From NCBI GenBank assembly GCA_016124275.1, contig WGOA01000085.1, positions 1 through 50,093 of the forward strand: a stretch of 50,093 bases of DNA. The letters are read 5' to 3'. The notes under the pieces are model-generated. The model was not told the origin of the DNA and did not search any database. It saw only the letters and a list, made by a program, of their open reading frames with translations. The position numbers and the translations under genes were made by a program. This document shows positions 22,436 through 33,400 of the stretch, piece by piece. Within the stretch, counting starts at the first letter, position 1. Each line of letters starts with the position of its first letter. This stretch comes from Bacteroidota bacterium (GTDB lineage: Bacteria; Bacteroidota; Bacteroidia; Chitinophagales; BACL12).

Positions 22436-24274
22436 TCAGACCTGATCGTTTTGCGGATCGCGATGAACAGGTTCAGGTTCGGGCACAAAACCGGGCTCTG
22501 GCTCGTCCTGGGGAATAAATTCGCGACCATTAACACCGTAGTCGTATGGCCAGCGGTGCACGTGGGGAATTTCACCGGGCCAGTTGCCGTGTTGCGGGTG
22601 AATGGGAGTGGTCCACTCAAGAGTGGTTGCACCCCAGGGATTCAGCTCGCGCACTTTGCGCCCGCGGAAAATGCTGTAGAAAAAGTTGAACACAAACAAC
22701 AGCTGGGCGGCAAACGAGATGATGGCCACCAACGAGATGAAGGAGTTCAACTCGCCGAACATATCCGCGAACTGGAAGTTTTCGTGCGAGGGGTAACGAC
22801 GCGGCAACCCGATCATGAAGTGCATCGGGAAGAAGATGAGGTAGGCCGCAACAATGGTAATCCAGAAGTGGATGTAGCCCAAGGTGCGGTTCAGGTAGCG
22901 CCCGTACATTTTCGGGAACCAGTGGTAGACGCCCGCAAAGGTGCCAAAGAACGCGGCGACACCCATGACCAGGTGGAAGTGAGCCACCACGAAGTACGTG
23001 TCGTGCAGGTCAATGTCCAGTGCCGAGTTGCCCAGAAAGATGCCCGTCAAACCACCGACAATAAACAGCGCCACAAAGCCAATGGCGAACAACATGGCCG
23101 GAGTAAACCGGATGTTGCCTTTGTAGAGCGTCACGATCCAGTTGAACACCTTGATGGCAGAAGGAATGGCAATCAACAAGGTGAAAATCACGAAAATAGA
23201 ACCGAGGAAGGGGTTCAGACCCGTCACGAACATGTGGTGAGCCCAGACCAGAAAGGACAGCACGGTAATGGCAAAGATGGAGTAGATCATGGCCTTGTAC
23301 CCGAAGACGGGCTTCCGGGAATTGACCGAAAGCACTTCAGAAACAATACCCATAGCGGGCAGAATGATGATGTACACCTCCGGGTGACCCAGGAACCAGA
23401 ACAAGTGCTGGTACAAAATGGGGCTACCGCCAGCATTGGCAAGTGCCTCGCCACCGGTGTAAATCTCTGAAAGGAAGAACGAGGTGCCCATTCCGCGGTC
23501 GAAGAGCAACAACACCCCTGCTGCGAGCAGTGCTGGGAACGAAAGCAGTGCAATGATGGCGGTGAAAAGGAATGCCCAAATGGTCAGCGGCATGCGGAAA
23601 ATGGACATGCCTTTGGTGCGCAAGTTGATCACCGTGGTCACGTAGTTCAAACCACCCAACAGCACGGAAACAATAAACAAAGCAATGGAGGTAATCCAAA
23701 GGTCAGTTCCGAAACCGGATCCCTCATTCGACTGAGCCAATGCGGAAAGCGGAGGATACATGGTCCAACCGCCTGAGGCAGCGCCGGTGGGCACAAAGAA
23801 CGAGGCTAACATGACCGCTCCGGAGAGGAAAAAGAACCAATAAGAAAGCATGTTGATAAATCCACTGGCCATGTCCCGGGCGCCAAGCTGCAGCGGAATC
23901 AACAAGTTGGAAAAAGTTCCACTCAAACCAGCCGTGAGCACAAAGAACACCAGGATGGTGCCGTGCATGGTGATCAGGGCATTGTAGAACTCCGGAAGGA
24001 TATGGCCACCCTCATCCAGCCAGCGCCCCAAAATGGGCTTCATCCAGGTAAGGTCAGCATCCGGGTAACCCAACTGAATGCGGAAGAGCACAGAAAGCGC
24101 CCCACCCAGGATAGCCCAGATGATACCGGTGATCAAAAACTGTTTGGCAATCGTTTTGTGATCGGTCGAAAAGATATACTTACTGATGAAACCCTGCTCG
24201 TGGTGATGCTCCTCGTGGTGGTGATCCTCCGCGTGGACGTGTGATGCAGGTTTGGAAATCGCGGCGTTTGCCAT
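22436..24274 (-). CDS. ctaD: Cytochrome c oxidase subunit I (A1 type)
   Basis: 612 residues, twelve-helix catalytic subunit. Ligands visible: His104 of the low-spin haem (ITMHGTILVFF), CuB ligands in GHPEVYI (with the Tyr crosslink partner and the Glu that marks A1-type oxidases) and WAHHMFV, and haem ligands in HDTYFVVAHFHLVMG. The first ~30 residues are unusual: HVHAEDHHHEEHHHEQ, a histidine/glutamate-rich cytoplasmic tail. The C-terminus extends past the last helix with a proline-rich tail (RPDEPEPG-like; GFVPEPEPVHRD). Follows subunit II by 51 bp. Confidence 0.96.
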   Translation of the reverse strand: MANAAISKPASHVHAEDHHHEEHHHEQGFISKYIFSTDHKTIAKQFLITGIIWAILGGALSVLFRIQLGYPDADLTWMKPILGRWLDEGGHILPEFYNALITMHGTILVFFVLTAGLSGTFSNLLIPLQLGARDMASGFINMLSYWFFFLSGAVMLASFFVPTGAASGGWTMYPPLSALAQSNEGSGFGTDLWITSIALFIVSVLLGGLNYVTTVINLRTKGMSIFRMPLTIWAFLFTAIIALLSFPALLAAGVLLLFDRGMGTSFFLSEIYTGGEALANAGGSPILYQHLFWFLGHPEVYIIILPAMGIVSEVLSVNSRKPVFGYKAMIYSIFAITVLSFLVWAHHMFVTGLNPFLGSIFVIFTLLIAIPSAIKVFNWIVTLYKGNIRFTPAMLFAIGFVALFIVGGLTGIFLGNSALDIDLHDTYFVVAHFHLVMGVAAFFGTFAGVYHWFPKMYGRYLNRTLGYIHFWITIVAAYLIFFPMHFMIGLPRRYPSHENFQFADMFGELNSFISLVAIISFAAQLLFVFNFFYSIFRGRKVRELNPWGATTLEWTTPIHPQHGNWPGEIPHVHRWPYDYGVNGREFIPQDEPEPGFVPEPEPVHRDPQNDQV

Positions 24275-24325
24275 GGATCCTGATGGGTTTAAAAGAGAAC
24301 TATTGCCCGGATGGGCGGGGTACGG

Positions 24326-25777
24326 TTAATGAGCTATGGAAGCGCTTGCGGCGCTGTGCTGCTCTTCACCGGAATGATCGTTATCGTGGTTGTCGCCGCC
24401 GTGGTCATCGCCATGTCCGCCTGCATCGATGAAGACATAAGCCTTCTCAAATTCGGCGTACTCAGCGTTTTCCCACTTGACAAGCGACTCTTTTTGCAGG
24501 TCGAAAAAGGCAGTTTGTTGGCCCAACCAGGCACTGTATTCCTCTTCCGTGTCTACGTCAAGGAGGTAGCGCATCGAGTTGTGGCCCTTCCCACACAATT
24601 CCGCACAAGCAACTTCATAAATGAAGTTCTTCCAGCGCGGTTCGGTGGCACCCTCATCAATCCGCTGCCATTCAGGGTTATCCTTTAGGATCTCCCGCAT
24701 TTCCTCCGTAGTAATGGTTGGCGTGAATTTGAAGCGGGTTGGAATGCCCGGCACGGCGTCCATCTTGACGCTCATGTAGGGAATGTAAAAGTCATGGAGC
24801 ACATCAAGCGCGGTAATCCGGGCAACGACCTCCCGATCTACAGGAAGGTGCAACTCAGAAGGCATGAAGTCATCGTATCCGGCTTTAATGAGCGGCGCCA
24901 CTTCTGCACTGGCCAGGTATTCCGGTGTAAACTTCTCAACGATCCGCTTGTAATGCGCTCTTGTCCGGTTTTGTAACCCCGGCAATTCCTTCTGCTCTTT
25001 GAGCAGGGCCTTGAGGGTTACTTTCGCTGAATCCACCGGATAAGGATTGGGGTTGTGATCGATAATGTCCTGAGCCGCAGCAATCAATTCAGGAAGGGCT
25101 GCTTCGCGTTGTTTAAGGTCGCGCAAACGAATGAGCAAATCAACCCGCTTGTGGTCAATAAACTCAGGCGTAGCAATGCCCAGCGGGTTCTCTGCCGAAA
25201 TAAGGTTGTAGTCGCGCAGCCCGAGCACACCATCGGGACCGGGGTAGCGCGAAGACCAGAAAAACTGCTGACCCGTAACCTCAAAAACCAGCGCGTCTTC
25301 CGACTCTTCGCCGGTAATCTGGTACCAGGCCCGCAACCCGAGCACCACTAAAAAGGTCAACACCAGTGCCGGAATGGCGGTCCAGATGAACTCCAGGGTG
25401 TTGTTGTGGGAGATATGCTCCGCTTTGCGGTTGTTTTTCCAGCGGTACTGGTAAGCAAAGACGAACAACAGGATGTTGGTGATCACAAAAACGACACCGG
25501 TGATCAACAACGTCCAGAAGAACAGGTTCTTCAGCAATTCGCCGTGGACGGAGGCCGATTGAGGGAAAAGCTTGCTCTGGTAAGCGCCAAAGGTCCAGAA
25601 AAAGCCCACCAGGCCAAGGACCAAAAACGCAATCATGAGGCGCCCCTGGGTAACGGCGTGCCGTTCCTCCTCTTTTTCGTCCGCCCGTAATTCACTGACC
25701 ATGTCCAGGGTTTTAGTAACCTGGAACATGACCACGACAATCAGCGCGATAATGAGGAATATGAGAAAACCGGTCAT
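24326..25777 (-). CDS. ctaC: Cytochrome c oxidase subunit II with CuA site and helical insert
   Basis: 483 residues, longer than usual. An additional N-terminal helix (FLIFLIIALIVVVMF) precedes the two standard helices. The CuA set is complete: His in DVLHDFYIP, then CAELCGKGHNSM. Between the strand ending in PGPDGVLG and the CuA domain lies an insert of roughly 110 residues rich in Leu/Lys/Glu (LLIRLRDLKQREAALPELIA and onward, ~206-300) that looks alpha-helical and is not in canonical subunit II. The tail is His/Asp-rich (GGHGDDHGGDNHDNDHSG). No haem c motif is present, so this is not a fused caa3-type subunit; the electron donor must be separate. Confidence 0.93.
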   Translation of the reverse strand: MTGFLIFLIIALIVVVMFQVTKTLDMVSELRADEKEEERHAVTQGRLMIAFLVLGLVGFFWTFGAYQSKLFPQSASVHGELLKNLFFWTLLITGVVFVITNILLFVFAYQYRWKNNRKAEHISHNNTLEFIWTAIPALVLTFLVVLGLRAWYQITGEESEDALVFEVTGQQFFWSSRYPGPDGVLGLRDYNLISAENPLGIATPEFIDHKRVDLLIRLRDLKQREAALPELIAAAQDIIDHNPNPYPVDSAKVTLKALLKEQKELPGLQNRTRAHYKRIVEKFTPEYLASAEVAPLIKAGYDDFMPSELHLPVDREVVARITALDVLHDFYIPYMSVKMDAVPGIPTRFKFTPTITTEEMREILKDNPEWQRIDEGATEPRWKNFIYEVACAELCGKGHNSMRYLLDVDTEEEYSAWLGQQTAFFDLQKESLVKWENAEYAEFEKAYVFIDAGGHGDDHGGDNHDNDHSGEEQHSAASASIAH

Positions 25778-25792
25778 TGAAGAGGGTCTTTG

Positions 25793-27532
25793 TTAAGTGT
25801 GATGGTTTACGCTCTCGAGGTAGAACGGATGTTTCTGGGGTACAAGCGAGGCGCGAGACAAACTGCGGAAAACGATGAAGAGGAACAATCCGGCAAAAGC
25901 TGCCAACATGCCCAATTCCACTAATCCGATGCCCCATGCGGTACCCACGGTACCCGGCATGACTTCAAGGAACAAGTCCAGCCAGTGCGTGAGAACCAGC
26001 GAAGAGGCAATAGCTGCCATAAGGGCTACCCGTCGCTTGGCGTTGCGTGTAATTAAGACGAAGAAGGGCACAAAGAAGTTCATTCCAAGGTTGATAAAAA
26101 ACAACGCGCGGTAGGCCGGATCGCCATTTCGCATGTGGAAATAGAACGTCTCTTCGGGCAAGTTGGCGTACCAGATCAACATATACTGGCTAAAGAACAA
26201 GTAAGTCCAGAAAACGCTGAACCCGAACATGTACTTACCCAAATCGTGGAGGTGGTTTTCATTGACCTGCGGCAGGTAACCCTGATTCTTGAGGTAGATG
26301 AGAATAAGTGTGGTGGAAGCCACCGTTGCCACCCACAAACTGGCTGCATTGTACCAACCGTAAAGGGTGCTGAACCAGTGGGCGTCAATGGACATGAGAA
26401 AATCCCAGGCCATCATGCTGCTGGTGATGCCGAACAACACCATGTAGGTAGCCGAATACATCTTGGAACGCTTGTACCAGACCAATCCACCTTCCTTGTC
26501 TTCGCGCAAGGAAGCCCTGCGAATCAGGTAAAACAGCGTGATCCAGATCAATCCATACGCTACAAAGCGGATGCTGAAGAAACTTTTGTTGAGGTAGGGT
26601 GCTTTGTGGGCCAGCAATTTATCAAAGTGGGGGTTGGCAATCTGATCGCCTTCAGCGGCAGAAGCGAACTGCGCAGCATACATTTCGTGACCGTGGTGTT
26701 CGCCGTATTGCGCACTGACCTTGCCTGCGTACCAATCGTAAGAGGCTTCACCTTCTGCTTCGCCGTGCCCTTCGCCATGTCCATCTGCTGCGCCGTGGCC
26801 TGCTTCCGCATGGTCTGCGGTGTGTCCGTCTGCGGCGTGTTGGTCTGCGTGCAGGGAATCGGTGTGGAGACTATCCGATGCAGCAGCTAAGTGCGCCGTA
26901 TCCCCTTCGCCCGATGCCGCATGGGCAGCATCGGTGCCGTGCTCACCGGAATGAGCGCCTTGGTGCGCGTCCGCTCCCTGCTGGTCCAGTGAAGCGGCAA
27001 GAACAGGAACCTCGTTAGCGCGTTGACTCGTGCTTTGATCCGCATCGTGCGCTGCATCCTCGTGGTGCTCCGCATCTTCGTGGTGCTCTGCATCTTCGTG
27101 GTGCTCTTCCCCACCCTCGTGGTGCAAACCAGCTTCGTAGGACCGCAAATCACCGACCGAAACCGTATCCTGCACTAAAAAGGTGTCCGTCCAATGGTAA
27201 AGGTGGTGACTGCCCGTCACCGCCCCGGCTACAATGATGAACAGCAAACCAACACCTACCGGAATGAACGTGGAAAGGGCCTCGGGAATGCGGCGCACCA
27301 AGACGTGCCAACCACCAAAGGCCATCGTGTGCGTCGCCACAAAGAACAAACCGAGCAATCCGATGCCCAGAAAAAATATGGTGTTGACCAGGAAATTGGC
27401 CCACACTCGCTGCGCGCTGATTTCCGGATTGATCAGCACCCCGACTGCGACAGCTGCCGCACCCAGACCCATCAGGATCAGGAAGAGGCGCTTAAGCCGG
27501 CCGGTGAATTCAAAATTATTGGTATTGCCCAT
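25793..27532 (-). CDS. actF: Alternative Complex III subunit ActF with His-rich loop
   Basis: 579 residues, multi-span membrane subunit that packs beside ActC in Alternative Complex III. Helices are visible at ~15-35, 47-67, 88-105 and again from ~316 to the C-terminus (YGLIWITLFYLI, FWTYLFFSQYMLIWYANLPE, LGMLAAFAGLFLFIVF). FSQYMLIWYANLPEETFY is a strongly conserved ActF stretch. Between the third and fourth helices an insert at ~137-262 contains over 20 histidines with Ala, Asp and Gly, including three EHHEDA units. The insert should face the periplasm if the usual topology holds (inference). Directly precedes ctaC by 15 bp. Confidence 0.9.
   Translation of the reverse strand: MGNTNNFEFTGRLKRLFLILMGLGAAAVAVGVLINPEISAQRVWANFLVNTIFFLGIGLLGLFFVATHTMAFGGWHVLVRRIPEALSTFIPVGVGLLFIIVAGAVTGSHHLYHWTDTFLVQDTVSVGDLRSYEAGLHHEGGEEHHEDAEHHEDAEHHEDAAHDADQSTSQRANEVPVLAASLDQQGADAHQGAHSGEHGTDAAHAASGEGDTAHLAAASDSLHTDSLHADQHAADGHTADHAEAGHGAADGHGEGHGEAEGEASYDWYAGKVSAQYGEHHGHEMYAAQFASAAEGDQIANPHFDKLLAHKAPYLNKSFFSIRFVAYGLIWITLFYLIRRASLREDKEGGLVWYKRSKMYSATYMVLFGITSSMMAWDFLMSIDAHWFSTLYGWYNAASLWVATVASTTLILIYLKNQGYLPQVNENHLHDLGKYMFGFSVFWTYLFFSQYMLIWYANLPEETFYFHMRNGDPAYRALFFINLGMNFFVPFFVLITRNAKRRVALMAAIASSLVLTHWLDLFLEVMPGTVGTAWGIGLVELGMLAAFAGLFLFIVFRSLSRASLVPQKHPFYLESVNHHT
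27053..27106 (-). repeat. Three 18-bp coding repeats (EHHEDA) in actF
   Basis: Three tandem, nearly identical 18-bp units encode EHHEDA at residues 143-160, inside the histidine-rich loop. In frame, so copy-number change would be tolerated. Confidence 0.85.
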
Positions 27533-27590
27533 TTCGCTGAAAAGTAGTGGCGGTATTGCGGAATTCGCTTCGGGTTAGGGTAGGTTGGAT

Positions 27591-28304
27591 TCAGGGAACA
27601 GCAACGACTGCTTCTGCACTGGCGGTGGTGCTGTCAGCAGGTGTTGGATTAGCGGCAGCGGCAGCAGCGGCTGCTGCGTCAGTAACCGCCTTTTCAGCCA
27701 CATAGTCAGCCTGCAGCGACCGGATGTAGTGAACGATTTCCCAGCGCTGCTCTCTGCTGAGCGCATACGCATAAGAACCCATGGAATTCTTTCCGTATTG
27801 CAGGACATGGTAGAACCATGCGTCTGAAGTACCCTTGCTCAAAAAACGGGGATCCATGAGGTTTGCCGGTGCCTGGGAGTAGGTGGTTCCCGTAACGAGG
27901 TATCCTTTCCCCAAGCCGTTCCCCCCGTGACAAATGGAACAGTAGATGTTGTAGTTTTTCTGACCACTTGCCAACCCTGCTTCAGAAACCGGCACCGGGT
28001 TGAGGTAGTTGCGCATGGAAGGCATCATCTGGGCCGTATCCGCGTCGCTCAGCAACGGGAAGGGCCAGGGCTCCAGCGTAGGCGAACCGTAAGCTGTGGT
28101 TCCATACGGTACGGTATTGGCGGCTGGAGTCCGGGCAGACAAGCCATCGTTGGTAAATGTGCTGGGCACATAAGCATCGTAAGCTTGCGAAAAGTACATG
28201 TCCGGCGCATAGACCCGTCCCGGATCGTTCTTGCCTGCCTGACAGGAAGCCAGCAAGGTAAGTCCGAGGGAAATGGTAACAGCGGCTAGCAGCGTTCTGG
28301 TCAT
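27591..28304 (-). CDS. actE: Alternative Complex III subunit ActE, monohaem cytochrome c lipoprotein
   Basis: 237 residues. A lipoprotein signal with lipobox LLASC (Cys21) anchors it to the periplasmic face. One haem c site, CSICH at 122-126, sits in NYNIYCSICHGGNGLGKGYL; NSMGSYAYAL supplies the likely Met ligand. The N-terminal half (SQAYDAYVPST, PWPFPLLSDADT) matches the ActE family. The tail is Ala/Thr/Pro-rich low complexity. Lies 58 bp before actF. Confidence 0.92.
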   Translation of the reverse strand: MTRTLLAAVTISLGLTLLASCQAGKNDPGRVYAPDMYFSQAYDAYVPSTFTNDGLSARTPAANTVPYGTTAYGSPTLEPWPFPLLSDADTAQMMPSMRNYLNPVPVSEAGLASGQKNYNIYCSICHGGNGLGKGYLVTGTTYSQAPANLMDPRFLSKGTSDAWFYHVLQYGKNSMGSYAYALSREQRWEIVHYIRSLQADYVAEKAVTDAAAAAAAAANPTPADSTTASAEAVVAVP

Positions 28305-28363
28305 CGGTTTATCGGTTCAGGGGTTGCCTGTGCGTGTTTGAGGCTTAGTGATTTAACTTCTGT

Positions 28364-28936
28364 TCAGAAAATCTGGCGAATAGCACCGTCCTCTTCCTCT
28401 TCAATGTTCTTTTCCGCAATTTCTACGGCACCGGTCTCCTGCAGTACGCGACGGACGTCGTCGATCTGCGCCTTACTGGTGCTGTCGTCAATTTCGAAAC
28501 CCATGAGGAACAAGTGCGACGTGGTCCGTGGATCCAAAATGTCGGGCTCCATGCCGGGGGCCAGACGATTGATGAACAAGTACAACAAGACCATGCCCAC
28601 GGAGGCAAAAAGCACAGTCAACTCAAACGTAATCGGGATGAAGGCCGGTAGGCTCAGGTTGGGTTTACCGCCAAAGTTGATGGGGTAACTTACGGTGTTG
28701 ACCCAACTCATGAAGGTCAACGCCGTCAGGGTTCCTGTGGCACCGAAGACAAAGCCTGCGGTGTGGAGCCGCGTATCCTTAATGCCCATGGCATGATCAA
28801 GACCGTGCACCGGGAAAGGCGTCAGGCAATTCCAAATACTCAGACCTTCTGCCCGGGCATTTTTAACCGCCTTGAGCAGAATCTCCTCGTCTTCGTACAA
28901 GCCGTAAAGAATGCGCTTGGAATGCTTGCTACTCAT
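28364..28936 (-). CDS. actD: Alternative Complex III subunit ActD (DUF3341)
   Basis: 190 residues. The N-terminal soluble domain has [20 protein letters not shown] and [12 protein letters not shown], the DUF3341 signature. Two membrane helices follow ([20 protein letters not shown] and [20 protein letters not shown]), and a short C-terminal soluble tail ends DGAIRQIF. Its start codon overlaps the end of actC by 8 bp (ATGAGTAG), which implies coupled translation. Confidence 0.93.
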   Translation of the reverse strand: MSSKHSKRILYGLYEDEEILLKAVKNARAEGLSIWNCLTPFPVHGLDHAMGIKDTRLHTAGFVFGATGTLTALTFMSWVNTVSYPINFGGKPNLSLPAFIPITFELTVLFASVGMVLLYLFINRLAPGMEPDILDPRTTSHLFLMGFEIDDSTSKAQIDDVRRVLQETGAVEIAEKNIEEEEDGAIRQIF

Positions 28937-30392
28937 CGTCGTACTGCGGTTTGATCAGGGATTCGTAGTGGCCAGAGCTCTGTGCCAACTTGTTAATTTC
29001 GGCCTCCACCTGTTCGGGAGATTGCGTGATGTATTGGTCGCCAGAGGTCTTCAGAATGCTCTTGACTTCCGCTACAGCAACCACCGGGGCCACTTTGACA
29101 AAGAGCAGGAAGCAGGTCATGAAAAACCCGAGCGTACCGATGAAAATGGTGACTTCCACCCAGGTAGGGACGTAGTAAGACCAGGCCGAAGGCAGCATGT
29201 CGCGGTGCAGCGAGATCACAATGATCACGAAGCGCTCGAACCACATGCCGATGTTGATGAAAATGGAAAGAATGAACGTGAAAATGACGTTGCGTCGCAG
29301 CGACTGCACCCAGAAGAACTGGGGCGAGATCACGTTACAGGTCATCATAGCCCAGTAAGCCCACCAATACGGACCGGAAACGCGGTTTCGGAAAGCATAC
29401 CCTTCGTAGGGGCTGCCCGAGTACCAGGACATAAACAACTCCGTGATGTAGGCCACACCGACAATGGAGCCGGTCAGCACAATCACCTTGTTCATGGACT
29501 CAATGTGCGCGATGGTGATGTAGTCCTCCAGCTTGAGCAGCTTGCGCGCCACCAACATGAGGGTAAGCACCATGGCAAAACCGGAGAAAATAGCGCCAGC
29601 GACGAAGTAGGGCGGGAAAATGGTGGTGTGCCACCCAGGAATCACAGAGGTTGCAAAGTCAAAGGACACAATGGTGTGCACGGAGAGCACCAGCGGAGCC
29701 GCCAAACCGGCCAGAATCAGCGACAGCGACTCAAAACGCTGCCATTCCTTGGCCGACCCGCGCCATCCGAAACTAAAAATACTGTACAATTTTTTCTGCC
29801 ATTTACCTGTTACCCGGTCGCGTACAGTGGCCAGGTCAGGAATCAGACCGGCATACCAGAACAGCAGCGAAACCGTGAAATAGGTGGAAATAGCGAACAC
29901 GTCCCACAACAGCGGTGAGTTAAAGTTGACCCACAGTGGTCCGCGCGAGTTGGGATAAGGGAACACAAAGAACATCAGCCAGATTCGCCCCATGTGGATG
30001 AGCGGGAACATACCCGCGCACATCACCGCAAAAATGGTCATGGCTTCTGCGGAGCGGTTCACCCCCGTTCTCCATTTCTGGCGGAACAGCAGCAAAATGG
30101 CGGAAATCAGGGTTCCAGCGTGGCCAATACCCACCCACCACACAAAGTTGGTGATGTCCCAGCCCCATCCCACCGTTCGGTCCAGACCATACGTACCAAT
30201 ACCGTACATGATGGAGTACCCGATGGTAGCAAACCCGATGAGGGCCACTACCGCGGTGAATGAAATGGCGGCCAGCCAAGACTTTGTCGGCGGTCCTTCA
30301 ACCGGTCCGCAGATATCGTCGGTTATCTGCTTGTAGGTCTTCCGACCGGTGATCAGCGGCTCGCGGATCGGAGAAACAAATGCGTGACCCAT
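28929..30392 (-). CDS. actC: Alternative Complex III subunit ActC (NrfD/PsrC family)
   Basis: 487 residues with about ten membrane helices, the menaquinol-binding NrfD-like subunit. Conserved stretches: [24 protein letters not shown] (helix with the conserved His and Gly), [45 protein letters not shown] and [12 protein letters not shown]. Expected to oxidise menaquinol near the periplasmic side and pass electrons to ActB clusters or ActA haems. Lies 38 bp after actB. Confidence 0.95.
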   Translation of the reverse strand: MGHAFVSPIREPLITGRKTYKQITDDICGPVEGPPTKSWLAAISFTAVVALIGFATIGYSIMYGIGTYGLDRTVGWGWDITNFVWWVGIGHAGTLISAILLLFRQKWRTGVNRSAEAMTIFAVMCAGMFPLIHMGRIWLMFFVFPYPNSRGPLWVNFNSPLLWDVFAISTYFTVSLLFWYAGLIPDLATVRDRVTGKWQKKLYSIFSFGWRGSAKEWQRFESLSLILAGLAAPLVLSVHTIVSFDFATSVIPGWHTTIFPPYFVAGAIFSGFAMVLTLMLVARKLLKLEDYITIAHIESMNKVIVLTGSIVGVAYITELFMSWYSGSPYEGYAFRNRVSGPYWWAYWAMMTCNVISPQFFWVQSLRRNVIFTFILSIFINIGMWFERFVIIVISLHRDMLPSAWSYYVPTWVEVTIFIGTLGFFMTCFLLFVKVAPVVAVAEVKSILKTSGDQYITQSPEQVEAEINKLAQSSGHYESLIKPQYDDE

Positions 30393-30430
30393 GGGCTATC
30401 GTTGATGTGCGATTGGCGGGTTATGAGGAA

Positions 30431-33400
30431 TCAGGCCTGATCCAAAGTGCCTTCAAAAGGCACCAGGTGGATGTGGTCTGCCGGTTTCTTGTTGCGCACT
30501 TTGGTCAGGTAAGTAACCGAAGGCAGCGTATGGAATTCTTCAATGACGCGGAAAGCCCGGTCGTTGTTTTCGGAGAGTTGGTACACCTGGCTGCTGTTGT
30601 CAAACAGGTTGCCAAAGGTTATGGCACCCGTAGCACATGCCGTCTGGCAGGCCGTTTTGATGTCGCCGTCCACCATTGGGCGGCCATCCATCTTGGCTGC
30701 GAGCTTGCTCTCTTGAATGCGCTGGACACAGAAGGAACATTTCTCCATGACCCCGCGGGAGCGAACCGTAACATCCGGGTTGAGCACCATGCGCGTCAGA
30801 TCCGAGAGCTGGCCCATTTCCTTGCCTTGCTTCATTGGATCCATGTCGTTGTAGTCGCCAAAAGAGTCAGCCCCCATGTAATCAAACCAGTTGAACCGGC
30901 GAACTTTGTAAGGGCAGTTGTTGGCGCAATAGCGGGTGCCGATGCAGCGGTTGTAAGCCATCTGGTTCAGGCCCTCTGAACTGTGGTTGGTTGCGGCAAC
31001 CGGACAAACATTTTCGCAAGGAGCCTGATCGCAATGCTGGCACATCATGGGCTGGAACACCACTTCCGGGTTGTCTTCCGAACCGGCGTAATAGCGATCG
31101 ATGCGGATCCAGTGCATGTCGTGCTTGCGGGCCATCTCCTTTTTGCCCACCACCGGAATGTTGTTCTCGCTTTGGCACGCTACATGGCAGGCACCACAGC
31201 CAATGCAGGCGTTCAGGTCAACGGCCATTCCCCAGTGGAAACCGTTTTTGTTGGCAAAACGATCCGGGTAAAAGGACTTGAGGTGCACAAGAATCTCCTC
31301 GCGATCGCGGTTGCCGGCCATCGGGTCTTTCGCGTATTCCTCCAGCGTGGTTTCCTTGACGTGTGGGCGCTTTTTCTTGGAATCGTCAAACAGCGAATCA
31401 TAGACCTGGTTGCGGGCAAACTCGGTGTTTCCGGCCTCTTTGGACCAGTTCACGATACCCCAGGAGTTGCGGTCAGCACCCAAAAGCTTATAGGCGTTGG
31501 CCCCGTTGTCGGTGGAAGGGTGTCCGGTGGCTGTGCGACCGTAGCCCAAAGCCACGGCGAAGGTGCCTTTTGCCTGCCCGGGCTGCAACAACACCGGAAC
31601 AGTAATGCTGCCGGCACTGGTGGTCAATTTCACATGGTCTCCATCGCCAAGCCCTTGCTCGCGCGCCCAACCTGGGTTGACCATCGCATAGTTGTCCCAG
31701 CACACTTTGGTGATGGAATCCAGGGTTTCCTGCAACCAGGGGTTGTCGGTGTAGGCTCCGTTGCCGATCACAGCATTTTCAAACACCACCACTTCCGCAT
31801 CGCCGGAAGCGCTGATCTTTTGGCGCAGGCGGGAAGCTGCTTCAGAGACGCTGCCTGTGGCGGCGTAAACGCGGTCTTCGCCGGCCAGATTGGCGGTTGG
31901 GTCAGTGGAAGGAGCAGCAGTTGCCGGAGTGGCCATTGACGTGGAAGCGCTGGCAGCAAAAGCAGTTTGCAAAGAGAATGGCACCGGCGACGGCACGCCG
32001 CCATTTCGCTCATAAACGCCATACTGCAACGCATTGGTCCAGGCGGCTTCGGCACTCATTTCTCCAGCCAAAACCGTGCTCTTCCAATGGGCGACAATAA
32101 AGTCATACCAGTTTTCAGAAGCCCCCGACCATTTGAGCAAAGACTCGGGGAATTGCCGGGTTTGGAAAAGCGGGCTGATGGTGGGCTGTGCGAGGCTGTA
32201 AACCCCAACAAAAGGCTCTGCATCGTTCCAGCTCTCCAGGATATGGTGCTCGGGAAGCACAAAATCGCAAAGGACGGAAGTTTCGTCAGCCGAATAATTA
32301 GCAGCCACTTTGGTCGCCACCTTGCTCAGCGCTTCGGCAAACCCGGGAACATCGTAAGCCGGGTTGCAGCCGTTGATGAGCAGGAGATCTACCTTTCCTG
32401 CCTTCATGTCGTTCATCAACTCAGCGAGGCGGGCATCGCTGCCCTGCTTGAGCAGGCTGGCGCGATCCCAGCGCAGCGTCTTGCCGTAGTTGCCCAACAT
32501 GCTGTTGATGCTGTTGCACACCGCTTGCGCATCCGCATCATTCATGCCGCAAAGCACAGCAGAGGTGCCGCGGTTGGCCAACAACTCATCGGAGGCAGCG
32601 CGCAGGCGTTGTTCTGCCGTTTCGTCGTTTAATGCAGGGGCGCCACCAAGGGCAGGCCCTCCGGTTTTGGCGGCAATGAGGTCATGCAATTGCAGCAGGG
32701 CCGCTCCTACCTTGCGCTCGGTCAGCGGCACCCGGTAATCGGCATTAGCGCCGCTTCGGGACATCCACGATTCGAACTGATACGTGCGAAGCATCTCTGG
32801 CTTGTCCGGCGTAGGCTTTCGGCCGGCGGCCCAACCCTTTTGGTTTTGAACCGAGGAACCGAAACTGCCCAGATAATCCGCGCCAAAACTGACCAGAACC
32901 TGGCAATCCTGGAAGCGGTATTCCGGCAACGCGCGCTTGCCAAACATGGCGGCGTTAGCCTCCAGCGCACCGTGTTCCGAAACGGGGTCATACGCTACGT
33001 GTACCGTGTTCGGGAAGCTTTGCTGAAAACGGCCTACCACGGCTTTGGTGGAAGGGCTTAATACGGTTTGCGTCAGGATGGCGATGCGCAGGTTGGGATT
33101 GGCGCTGAGCTTGCCAGTGATGGCGGTATCCGCCTCTTCCCAAGTGGTGGCTTTCAATTTGCCGTTCTCTCCCCCCCGCATCGCCTGGCGAAGGCGCTTG
33201 TTGTTGTACAACCCCAGCACTGACGCCAGGGCCTTGGTGTCCACGCCCCCCTGGGTAATGGACGAATAGCGGTTTCCTTCAATTTTAATCGGGCGACCGT
33301 CGCGGGTCTTCACGAGAATCGGGCACCAATCGGAGCCGTTCATGAACGTGGACGCGTACCAGGTGGCAATGCCCGGCGTCACGTCTTCCGGCTTGATCAC

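Noticed and set aside
22451-23470. 339-codon plus-strand frame opposite ctaD
   Set aside because: Opposite the catalytic oxidase subunit; polar, no recognisable domain. Similar long shadows at 28911-29918, 30983-31939 and 33587-34849 were dropped for the same reason.
24326-25777. Oxidase as a haem-fused caa3 type
   Set aside because: Subunit II has no CxxCH motif; it carries only the CuA ligands.
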